Counted from the first letter of the stretch, positions 1-5,080 are shown. The stretch is DNA of 5,080 nucleotides from Flavobacteriales bacterium UBA1958 (GCA_002336675.1 DDEI01000046.1:1-5080), one strand, 5' to 3'. The notes: generated by a model not told the origin, from the letters alone. Made by a program: numbers and translations.

Positions 1-5
1 TTTTT

Positions 6-49
6 TTTTGTTAAAAGTAAGTGAGTCTTAGCACTTAAAACTAACAAAA
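6..49. repeat. 44-nt imperfect palindrome
   Basis: The outer arms TTTTGTTA (6-13) and TAACAAAA (42-49) are perfect 8-bp reverse complements. The inner arms TAAGTG (18-23) and CACTTA (32-37) are perfect 6-bp reverse complements. They are separated by a symmetrical 4/4 internal mismatch (AAAG versus AAAC), and the apex is the 8-nt AGTCTTAG. The T-run lies on the 5' side and the A-run on the 3' side, so a transcript from the + strand would have no U-tail after the stem; this does not look like an ordinary intrinsic terminator. An operator, a transcript-end hairpin of the unseen upstream gene, or the end of a small mobile element are all possible. The inverted symmetry is directly visible; its role is unknown. 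Confidence 0.55.
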
Positions 50-65
50 TAGTTCGCTTTTAAAT

Positions 66-185
66 ATGAATGGGGAGCATATGAAAAAGTCTTTATTCGA
101 AGATCATTTGAGAAGACATCAAGAGTCATTATTTAGTTCGAAGCGAGTTAGGGCGCTGATATTTCGAATAGGTATATTTTTGTAG
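66..185 (+). CDS. Possible small basic peptide, 39 aa (doubtful)
   Basis: An ATG at 66 opens a 39-codon frame ending in TAG at 183-185. A second in-frame ATG at 81 would give 34 residues and is preceded by GGGGAG (72-77), only 3 nt away, which is too close for a normal ribosome site. The peptide starts MNGEHMKKSLFEDHL, is rich in Arg, Lys and His (RRH, SSKRVR), and ends in a short hydrophobic stretch (LIFRIGIFL). It has no recognisable domain, signal peptide or full membrane segment, and I do not recognise it. The stop falls inside the inverted repeat and candidate promoter before the DUF3010 gene. It could be a real short gene, the remnant of a decayed one, or a chance frame; chance is quite possible at this length. 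Confidence 0.2.
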   Translation: MNGEHMKKSLFEDHLRRHQESLFSSKRVRALIFRIGIFL

Positions 186-210
186 CATAATTTGTTATGC
201 TGTACATTGT
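179..210 (+). promoter_or_regulatory. Candidate Bacteroidota-type promoter for the DUF3010 gene
   Basis: The Bacteroidota primary sigma factor is known to recognise TTTG near -33 and TAnnTTTG near -7, about 19-20 nt apart. Here TTTG (179-182) is followed after 20 nt by TACATTGT (203-210), which matches 4 of 6 defined positions. Transcription would start near 215-217, giving a leader of about 17 nt before the ATG at 233. The -7 box is imperfect and such short motifs occur by chance in AT-rich DNA, so this is only a candidate. The position directly before the gene and the inverted repeat in its spacer support it modestly. Confidence 0.3.
184..201. repeat. Perfect 7-bp inverted repeat, possible operator
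   Basis: AGCATAA (184-190) and TTATGCT (195-201) are exact reverse complements around a 4-nt TTTG centre. Outside them, TGTA (181-184, sharing one base with the arm) and TACA (203-206) are also complementary if TG at 201-202 is skipped. No T-run follows, so it is not a terminator. It sits between the two boxes of the candidate promoter, about 30-50 nt before the DUF3010 start, which is where a dimeric repressor would bind. No regulator gene is in view. The symmetry is seen directly; the operator role is inferred. Confidence 0.4.
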
Positions 211-232
211 AGTGAAACTAGAAAATTAAAAC

Positions 233-637
233 ATGAAGTATTGTGGAATAGAATTAAAATCGAATGAGGCAAGAGTTGTCAGTATTGATGTTGATGAAAC
301 AGGTAATTACTACTACATATCTACCAAAACTAAAAAGATAAAGTTGAATGACTCGAAATCTCAAGAGGCTACTCTATCACTCAAGGAGGAATTCACTCAG
401 TTTTTCCAAGACAATCATTTTGAAAAAATAGGAATTAAGGAAAGAATGAGAAAAGGGAAATTTGCAGGAGGAGCTGATTCATTTAAAATGGAGGGAATAA
501 TTCAAACATTAGATTTTCCTGTTTGTTTAATGCATGCCGCAACAATTAAAGTAAAAATTAAGGAAAAGAAATTAAAAACAGACGAAATAAACTCTTACCA
601 AGAAGAGGCGTTAAAAGTAGCGTTGAGTTTATTTTAA
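233..637 (+). CDS. DUF3010 family protein, function unknown
   Basis: This encodes a small soluble protein of 134 residues, a typical full length for the family as I know it. I place it in DUF3010 by the opening KYCGIELKSNEA (residues 2-13; family pattern CGVELKGNDA) and by the central KERMRKGKFAGGADSFKMEG (69-88; family pattern RERMPKGKFAGGA). It has no signal peptide or membrane segment, and the C-terminal third is very lysine-rich. The order of elements, with a first strand carrying Glu7, a second strand ending at Glu70 and a C-terminal helix carrying Glu124-Glu125, resembles RuvC and RNase H-fold nucleases, but this is my inference and activity is unproven. The ATG at 233 has only A-rich sequence before it, as is usual in this phylum. 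The coding GC is about 31%, against roughly the low-to-mid 40s in samples of parE, which hints at transfer. It stands alone, with a candidate promoter before it and no clear terminator after it. Confidence 0.85.
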   Translation: MKYCGIELKSNEARVVSIDVDETGNYYYISTKTKKIKLNDSKSQEATLSLKEEFTQFFQDNHFEKIGIKERMRKGKFAGGADSFKMEGIIQTLDFPVCLMHAATIKVKIKEKKLKTDEINSYQEEALKVALSLF

Positions 638-649
638 AATTTAAACCTT

Positions 650-671
650 CTATCTCCGAGAACTCAGATAG
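650..671 (+). repeat. Hairpin just after the DUF3010 gene
   Basis: CTATCT (650-655) pairs perfectly with AGATAG (666-671) across a 10-nt loop. It begins 13 nt after the DUF3010 stop codon, the usual place for a terminator or a 3'-end stabilising stem. The sequence after it is GCGCTGATTC rather than a T-run, so a classical intrinsic terminator is not supported. It may simply protect the 3' end of the transcript. Confidence 0.35.
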
Positions 672-712
672 CGCTGATTCGGTAAGCAAGCATTATAAGC
701 TCAACTGCTTTA

Positions 713-738
713 GTGGAATAGAATACGTTCTAATCCTC
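713..738 (+). repeat. Long imperfect hairpin with TACG tetraloop
   Basis: The lower stem GGA (715-717) pairs with TCC (734-736). An A-A mismatch (718/733) follows, then TAGAA (719-723) pairs with TTCTA (728-732) around the tetraloop TACG (724-727). A further G713-C738 pair lies beyond one T-T mismatch. UACG belongs to the stable UNCG loop class, although here it is closed by A-U rather than the favoured C-G. There is no T-run on either side, so termination is unlikely. It is the best-formed hairpin of the gap and could be part of a structured leader or a small RNA. Confidence 0.4.
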
Positions 739-750
739 CCCGCAATTCAG

Positions 751-781
751 ATTGGTTGCTTTGTTGGTTTGGCTAGAATTG
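751..781 (+). promoter_or_regulatory. Weak candidate promoter for parE-parC
   Basis: TAGAATTG (774-781) matches 5 of 6 defined positions of the Bacteroidota -7 box TAnnTTTG. ATTG (751-754) lies exactly 19 nt upstream and matches 3 of 4 positions of the -33 TTTG. A start near 788 would leave a leader of about 155 nt before parE, containing the G-rich stretch and the GTTTTAA repeats. I saw no better-spaced pair nearer the gene. TTGACA at 779-784 overlaps this element but has no good -10 partner at 16-18 nt. The call is tentative. Confidence 0.22.
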
Positions 782-854
782 ACAGTCTTGGCATTGCAAC
801 GCAATTTCTCTTTTATAAAAACAAGTGAATGTTAATAAAACTATAAGCTGCAGC

Positions 855-870
855 GGAGGGGTGGAGGTGA
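855..870 (+). promoter_or_regulatory. G-rich stretch with orphan Shine-Dalgarno sequence
   Basis: GGAGGTGA (863-870) is an exact 8-nt complement of the conserved 16S rRNA 3' end (UCACCUCC). The larger stretch has G-runs at 855-856, 858-861, 863-864 and 866-867 with single-base spacers, a pattern that could form a two-layer G-quadruplex. No ATG, GTG or TTG lies 5-10 nt downstream; the only overlapping start, GTG at 867, gives a six-codon frame closed by TAG at 885-887. The parE ATG is about 75 nt away, too far for direct use. It could be a ribosome standby site, a remnant of a lost small gene, or an RNA structure element. Confidence 0.35.
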
Positions 871-914
871 ATAATTTTTACTTTTAGCCTTTCCAAAATA
901 GGCCGCTGGGCTTT

Positions 915-941
915 GTTTTAACAGCAAAACTTTCGTTTTAA
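915..941 (+). repeat. Tandem GTTTTAA repeats just before parE
   Basis: GTTTTAA occurs at 915-921 and again at 935-941, 20 bp apart centre to centre, so both copies face the same side of the helix. Between them AAAAC (926-930) is complementary to GTTTT in either copy, so two alternative short hairpins (915-930 or 926-939) exclude each other. The second copy ends 3 nt before the parE ATG and contains an in-frame TAA at 939-941. A repressor site or a weak translational switch are conceivable, but the stems are only 5 AT-rich base pairs. Confidence 0.35.
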
Positions 942-944
942 GAA

Positions 945-2804
945 ATGTCAGAAGAAGTAAAATATACCGAAGATAATATACGCTCCCTCGATTGGAAAGA
1001 ACATATCCGAATGAGGCCTGGAATGTATATTGGGAAGCTCGGTGACGGCTCTTCTCCAGATGATGGTATATATGTGCTTCTCAAAGAGGTGATGGATAAC
1101 TGCATAGATGAGTTCGTGATGGGCGCAGGCAGAACTATCGAAGTGAACATCAAAGATGATAAAGTAGTAGTTCGTGATTACGGAAGGGGAATTCCGCTGG
1201 GAAAAATCGTAGATGTAGTTTCTAAGATGAACACCGGCGGTAAGTATGATTCTAAAGCGTTTAAGAAGTCGGTAGGGCTTAACGGCGTCGGAACCAAGGC
1301 GGTAAACGCGCTTTCTTCCTACTTCAAGGTTCAGTCGGTTAGGGAAGAGAAAATACGTGTGGCTGAGTTTAGCACGGGAAATCTGACGGGTGTAACAGAT
1401 GCCGAAGAAACAACAAAGCGTAAAGGAACTCTGGTGCAATTTACGCCCGATGTAGACATCTTTAAGAGTTACACTTATAGAATGCAGTATGTAGAGCGTC
1501 TTATCTGGAATTACTGTTACCTTAATAGAGGTTTGGTTATTAATTTTAATGGGGAGAAATACACCTCTGAGCACGGTCTTAAAGATTTGTTAGAGAATAG
1601 CCTAAACGAAGAAACTCAATACCCTATTATTCATATAGAAGGAGAAGATATTGAGGTGGCTATTACCCATACCAATGGATACGGCGAGGATTACTACTCT
1701 TTCGTAAACGGACAGTATACGACACAAGGAGGTACACACCATAGTGCTTTTAGAGAGGCGTATGTAAAGGTGGTGCGCGAATTTTATAAAAAAGATTACG
1801 ATTCTCAGGATATTCGTTCAAGTATTACTGCGGCCGTGGCGGTGAAGGTGATGGAGCCGGTTTTCGAGAGTCAGACCAAAACCAAACTGGGTTCTGCAGA
1901 GATAGAGCCAGGTGGGCAGACGATGAGAGCATTTGTCTTAGAGTTTCTGAAGAAAGAACTTGACAACTACTTGCATAAGAATCCTGCTACTGCAGATGCG
2001 TTGCTTAAGAAGATATTGCAAAGCGAAAGAGAACGAAAGGACTTAGCAGGGATAAAGAAATTAGCCAGAGACAGAGCAAAGAAAGCTAATCTGCACAATA
2101 AGAAGTTACGTGACTGTAGAACACACCTGACTGATCTAAAGAAAGATAGAAGAGAGGACACTACTATATTTATCACTGAAGGAGATTCTGCCAGTGGGTC
2201 TATTACGAAATCTCGTGATCCATACACTCAGGCTGTTTTTAGTTTGAAGGGAAAGCCTCTAAATAGTTATGGGTTGACTAAAAAGATAGTGTACGAAAAT
2301 GAAGAATTTAACCTCCTGCAAGCTGCGCTGAATATAGAAGATGGACTTGAAGGATTGCGTTATCAAAAGGTAGTTATAGCCACTGATGCTGATGTAGATG
2401 GAATGCACATTCGTTTGCTTCTGCTTACGTTCTTTCTTCAATTTTTTCCAGACTTGGTAAGACAGGGTCATGTTTATGTATTACAGACTCCACTGTTTAG
2501 AGTAAGAGATAAAAAACAAACCTTTTACTGCTATTCTGAACAAGAAAAACAAGAAGCAATAGAGGCGCTAAAAGGAAAATCAGAGATTACACGATTCAAA
2601 GGATTGGGAGAGATTAGTCCAGATGAGTTTAAGAATTTTATAGGTGAAGATATGCGCATAGACCCAGTGGTATTGGGACAGGAAGCTGCTATCTCCGAGT
2701 TGCTGTCATTCTACATGGGCAAGAACACGCCCGATAGGCAGCAGTATATAATCAATAATTTAAAAGTAGAAAAGGACGTAGTGGAAGAGATTGAAGCCGC
2801 GTAA
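945..2804 (+). CDS. parE: DNA topoisomerase IV subunit B (ParE)
   Basis: This is the ATPase subunit of topoisomerase IV, a cytoplasmic ParC2ParE2 enzyme that unlinks daughter chromosomes and relaxes supercoils. It is complete at 619 residues, normal for ParE and shorter than GyrB with its E. coli-type insert. The GHKL ATPase domain shows EVMDN (48-52; Glu48 the general base, Asn52 for Mg), DYGRGIP (78-84) and the ATP lid GLNGVGTKAVNALSS (111-125). The transducer domain carries TTQGGTHHSAF (259-269) and QTKTKL (310-315), whose Lys312 should contact the ATP gamma-phosphate. The TOPRIM domain shows EGDSASG (412-418), FSLKGKPLN (432-440), DADVDG (481-486) and FKGLGEISPDEF (551-562), with Glu412, Asp481 and Asp483 as metal ligands. 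No key residue is missing. An in-frame TAA at 939-941 makes ATG 945 the natural start; no Shine-Dalgarno is adjacent. Its partner parC follows after 15 nt. GyrB is the alternative, but the TTQGGTH form and the parC neighbour favour ParE. Confidence 0.95.
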   Translation: MSEEVKYTEDNIRSLDWKEHIRMRPGMYIGKLGDGSSPDDGIYVLLKEVMDNCIDEFVMGAGRTIEVNIKDDKVVVRDYGRGIPLGKIVDVVSKMNTGGKYDSKAFKKSVGLNGVGTKAVNALSSYFKVQSVREEKIRVAEFSTGNLTGVTDAEETTKRKGTLVQFTPDVDIFKSYTYRMQYVERLIWNYCYLNRGLVINFNGEKYTSEHGLKDLLENSLNEETQYPIIHIEGEDIEVAITHTNGYGEDYYSFVNGQYTTQGGTHHSAFREAYVKVVREFYKKDYDSQDIRSSITAAVAVKVMEPVFESQTKTKLGSAEIEPGGQTMRAFVLEFLKKELDNYLHKNPATADALLKKILQSERERKDLAGIKKLARDRAKKANLHNKKLRDCRTHLTDLKKDRREDTTIFITEGDSASGSITKSRDPYTQAVFSLKGKPLNSYGLTKKIVYENEEFNLLQAALNIEDGLEGLRYQKVVIATDADVDGMHIRLLLLTFFLQFFPDLVRQGHVYVLQTPLFRVRDKKQTFYCYSEQEKQEAIEALKGKSEITRFKGLGEISPDEFKNFIGEDMRIDPVVLGQEAAISELLSFYMGKNTPDRQQYIINNLKVEKDVVEEIEAA

Positions 2805-2819
2805 GGGACGATTTAACCA

Positions 2820-5080
2820 ATGAGTGAACATTCAGAAGACGATAATTTAGAAAGAGACGAAGAATTCGAGCAGGATTCGGGTGGAGGTAACCAGTTAGAC
2901 AAAGTCATTCAGGTGGATGGCATGTATAACGAGTGGTTTCTAGATTATGCATCTTATGTAATTCTGGAACGTGCTGTTCCTCATATGAATGATGGGTTAA
3001 AGCCTGTACAGCGCAGAATTCTACATTCGTTAAGAGAACTAGAAGATGGCCGTTACCATAAAGTGGCTAATGTGATAGGGAATACCATGAAGTTTCACCC
3101 ACACGGTGATGCAGCCATTGGTGATGCGCTGGTTCAGATAGGTCAGAAAGGATTATTATTCGATACGCAGGGAAACTGGGGGAATACGCTAACGGGCGAC
3201 CGTGCTGCGGCTCCTAGGTATATAGAGGTGCGGTTATCCAAGTTTGGTAATGAGGTGATGTTCAACGCCAAAACCACGCATTGGCTCACTTCTTATGATG
3301 GAAGAGCTAAGGAGCCAGATACACTTCCTGCTAAGTTTCCTGTCTTATTAGCACACGGTGCAGAAGGGATAGCAGTAGGATTGGCTTGTAAGATTCTCCC
3401 ACATAATTTCATTGAGATTATAGATGCCAGCATAGATGCGCTGCGTGGCAAAAAGACCAAAATACTTCCTGATTTCTTAACCGGAGGAATGGCCGATATG
3501 AGCCTGTACAATGACGGTTTAAGAGGTGGGAAAATCCGAGTTAGAGCCAGAATTAAGAAAGAAGATGCCAAGACTTTAGTCATTACGGAAATCCCATTTG
3601 GTACTACTACAGGTTCGTTGATAGACAGTATTTTAAAAGCAAATGATAAAGGAAAGCTTAAGGTAAAAAAGATAGAGGATAACACTGCAGAAGATGTAGA
3701 AATAGTGATCCATTTGCCAAACGGTGTATCTCCAGATAAGACCATAGATGCACTGTATGCTTTTACCAATTGTGAGGTGAGTATCTCTCCGAACATTACG
3801 GTGATTAAAGATGATAAGCCTCAGTTCTTAGCCGTAAGTGAATTGTTACACTATTCAGCGTTAAGAACAAAAGATTTACTGAAGTGGGAGCTCGATATTA
3901 GAAAAGCTGAGCTGGAAGAGAGTTGGCATTTTGCCAGTCTAGAGAAGATCTTTATAGAAAACAGAATCTACCGAGATATAGAGGAAGCCGAGACTTGGGA
4001 ACAGGTGTTGAGCTTTATTCATAAAGGGTTGAAGCCACACATCAAACATCTTTTACGCGAAGTAACTGATGATGATGTGACGCGACTTACAGAGATAAAA
4101 ATCAAACGTATATCTAAGTTTGATAGCTTTAAGGCAGACGAGAAAATAGCAGGAATAGAAACAGAACTGGAAGAAGTGAAATTCCACCTAGCCAACCTTA
4201 CAGATTACTCTGTGGATTGGTTCAAAATGCTGAAAAAGAAATTCGGAGAAGGCAAGGAGAGAAGAACAGAAATACGCTCGTTTGACACCATTGTAGCCGC
4301 CAAGGCAGCCGTGGCCAATACGAAGCTGTATGTGAACCGAGAAGAGGGGTTTGCAGGAACAGGATTGAAAAAATCTGACAGTGAATTCGTCTGCGACTGT
4401 TCAGACATAGACGACATCATAGTATTCCGTAACAACGGAGTTATGCAGGTTTCTAAGATTAGTACCAAAAGCTTTTTTGGCAAGGGAATCATACTCATAG
4501 CCGTATGGAAGAAAGGAGATAAACGTACCGTGTACAACCTTATTTACCAGGATGGTAAAGGTGGGAAAGCCATGGTGAAGCGGTTCTTTGTGAATTCTAT
4601 TACTAGAGATAAGGAGTATCCTGTAACCAAGGGGAATGAAGGTTCTAAGGTACTTTATTTCACTGCCAATGCCAATGCCGAAGCAGAAGTGGTTCAGGTG
4701 TTTTTAAGACCAGCAGCTAGGCTTAAAAAAGCCAAGTTCGATTATGATTTTGCAGATCTGGCTATTAAGGGACGTGCATCTGGAGGAAACACGCTGACTA
4801 AATACTTGGTAAGGAAAATAGAGCTGAAGGAAAAAGGAGTTTCTACGCTAGGAGCTAGAAAGATATGGTTCGACCCAGCGGTGACTCGACTGAACATAGA
4901 AGGAAGAGGAAACTTCCTAGGCGAGTTCCAGCCTGCAGATAAGATATTAGTGATCCTAAACACGGGAGAGTATAAGTTGATCGGGTTTGATCTGAGTACG
5001 CACTTCGATGATGCTATGGTTCACCTAGAAAAATGGATACCACAAAAGCCTATATCGGCTGTTCATTATGATGGTGAGAA
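2820..5080 (+). CDS. parC: DNA topoisomerase IV subunit A (ParC), 3' end missing
   Basis: This is the DNA-cleaving subunit of topoisomerase IV and the partner of ParE. The window shows 753 residues plus two bases with no stop; I expect roughly 100-170 more for this group. An acidic tail (1-22) precedes the winged-helix and tower domains. Landmarks are LDYASYVILERAVP (41-54), KPVQRRIL (61-68), the quinolone-resistance region HPHGDAAIGD (93-102), catalytic Tyr134 beside Arg133 in DRAAAPRYIE (127-136), and Ile192, matching the DNA-intercalating isoleucine of GyrA. A helical, charged region with coiled-coil character spans about 346-480. From about 522 the C-terminal beta-pinwheel, which wraps or grips DNA, begins at CDCSDIDDIIVF. 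No canonical GyrA box (QRRGGKG) is visible; IKGRASGGN (649-657) may be a degenerate version, which supports ParC over GyrA. TAA at 2814-2816, in frame, makes ATG 2820 the first available start. It lies 15 nt after parE and is surely co-transcribed; GGGA at 2805-2808 is at most a weak ribosome site. Confidence 0.95.
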   Translation, partial: MSEHSEDDNLERDEEFEQDSGGGNQLDKVIQVDGMYNEWFLDYASYVILERAVPHMNDGLKPVQRRILHSLRELEDGRYHKVANVIGNTMKFHPHGDAAIGDALVQIGQKGLLFDTQGNWGNTLTGDRAAAPRYIEVRLSKFGNEVMFNAKTTHWLTSYDGRAKEPDTLPAKFPVLLAHGAEGIAVGLACKILPHNFIEIIDASIDALRGKKTKILPDFLTGGMADMSLYNDGLRGGKIRVRARIKKEDAKTLVITEIPFGTTTGSLIDSILKANDKGKLKVKKIEDNTAEDVEIVIHLPNGVSPDKTIDALYAFTNCEVSISPNITVIKDDKPQFLAVSELLHYSALRTKDLLKWELDIRKAELEESWHFASLEKIFIENRIYRDIEEAETWEQVLSFIHKGLKPHIKHLLREVTDDDVTRLTEIKIKRISKFDSFKADEKIAGIETELEEVKFHLANLTDYSVDWFKMLKKKFGEGKERRTEIRSFDTIVAAKAAVANTKLYVNREEGFAGTGLKKSDSEFVCDCSDIDDIIVFRNNGVMQVSKISTKSFFGKGIILIAVWKKGDKRTVYNLIYQDGKGGKAMVKRFFVNSITRDKEYPVTKGNEGSKVLYFTANANAEAEVVQVFLRPAARLKKAKFDYDFADLAIKGRASGGNTLTKYLVRKIELKEKGVSTLGARKIWFDPAVTRLNIEGRGNFLGEFQPADKILVILNTGEYKLIGFDLSTHFDDAMVHLEKWIPQKPISAVHYDGE

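Larger units (their letters stand above)
638..944. other. 307-bp non-coding gap, leader region of parE-parC
   Basis: I find no credible gene on either strand here; the longest ATG-started frames are only around 15 codons or fewer. It holds a series of small inverted repeats: 650-671, 688-710 (AAGCA/TGCTT), 713-738, 793-805 (ATTGC-AAC-GCAAT) and the self-complementary TTTTATAAAA at 811-820. These are followed by a G-rich Shine-Dalgarno-like stretch at 855-870 and the GTTTTAA repeats at 915-941. No hairpin is followed by a convincing U-run, so transcription from the DUF3010 gene may not end cleanly in this gap. It must contain the promoter of the topoisomerase operon unless that operon is read through from upstream. 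Confidence 0.7.

Noticed and set aside
152..681. Shared GCGCTGAT at 153-160 and 671-678 on either side of the DUF3010 gene, as possible direct repeats of an inserted element
   Set aside because: An 8-mer shared between two stretches of 200-300 bp is expected about once by chance, and the flanking match needs gaps.
699..705. GCTCAAC fits the RYYYAAC core of an integron attC site, raising the idea of a gene cassette
   Set aside because: No matching GTTRRRY core lies at a proper distance downstream and no integrase is in view; a degenerate 7-mer like this is expected by chance.
697..742. tRNA-like stretch with TCAACTG and GTTCTAATCC resembling D-arm and T-arm sequences
   Set aside because: The T-loop lacks the purine after GTTC, the arms do not fold into a cloverleaf, and no 7-bp acceptor stem can be found.
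793..820. ATTGC-AAC-GCAAT hairpin followed by a T-rich run, as a possible terminator
   Set aside because: The stem is only 5 weak base pairs and the T-run is interrupted (TTTCTCTTTT); it is also 156 nt past the DUF3010 stop, so termination is not supported.
938..1574. Long minus-strand reading frames opposite parE, including about 208 codons at 948-1574
   Set aside because: They lie wholly or almost wholly inside parE, have no recognisable domain and are rich in odd runs; ParE on the other strand is unambiguous. The same applies to the frames at 1967-2227 and 2259-2471.
4663..4679. Short tandem GCCAAT repeat in parC (residues ANANAEAE)
   Set aside because: It stays in frame and the residues fit the conserved ParC pattern TANxxxEAEVV, so it is ordinary coding sequence.
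3293..4963. Minus-strand reading frames opposite parC (3293-3796, 4205-4537, 4742-4963)
   Set aside because: All are antisense to clearly conserved ParC coding sequence and their products have no recognisable motif; they are shadows of codon use in parC.

Overview
The window looks like a chromosomal segment from a member of Bacteroidota, most likely a flavobacterial or Cryomorphaceae-like lineage. The evidence is the sequence of two topoisomerase IV subunits, whose signature stretches (TTQGGTHHSAF, EGDSASGS, FKGLGEISPDEF in ParE; LDYASYVILERAVP, NWGNTLTGDRAAAPRYIE, WHFASLEKIFIENRIYRDIEE in ParC) are those I associate with that phylum. The starts also fit, since none of the three clear genes has a convincing Shine-Dalgarno sequence and all begin after A-rich stretches. 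The genus cannot be fixed from the sequence.

Layout, left to right. Positions 1-232 are AT-rich and hold a 44-nt imperfect palindrome at the left edge, a doubtful 39-codon reading frame, and a perfect short inverted repeat inside a candidate Bacteroidota-type promoter. Positions 233-637 encode a 134-residue protein of the DUF3010 family, function unknown, with clearly lower GC than what follows. Positions 638-944 are a 307-bp non-coding gap, rich in small hairpins, with a G-rich Shine-Dalgarno-like stretch that serves no visible start codon. Positions 945-2804 encode complete ParE (ATPase and TOPRIM subunit of topoisomerase IV). After a 15-nt gap, 2820-5080 encode the first 753 residues of ParC (DNA cleavage subunit), which runs off the right edge.

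parE and parC form a tight operon. Their products assemble into the ParC2ParE2 heterotetramer that unlinks replicated chromosomes: ParE binds and hydrolyses ATP and supplies the Mg-binding TOPRIM domain, and ParC supplies the DNA-cleaving tyrosine and a C-terminal DNA-wrapping domain. The DUF3010 gene has no evident functional link to them; its different composition and the gap suggest a separate unit, possibly acquired.

I found no clear new multi-gene system. The points most worth a second look are the RuvC/RNase H-like layout of the DUF3010 protein, the structured leader and orphan Shine-Dalgarno stretch ahead of parE, and the alanine at the quinolone-contact serine position of ParC.
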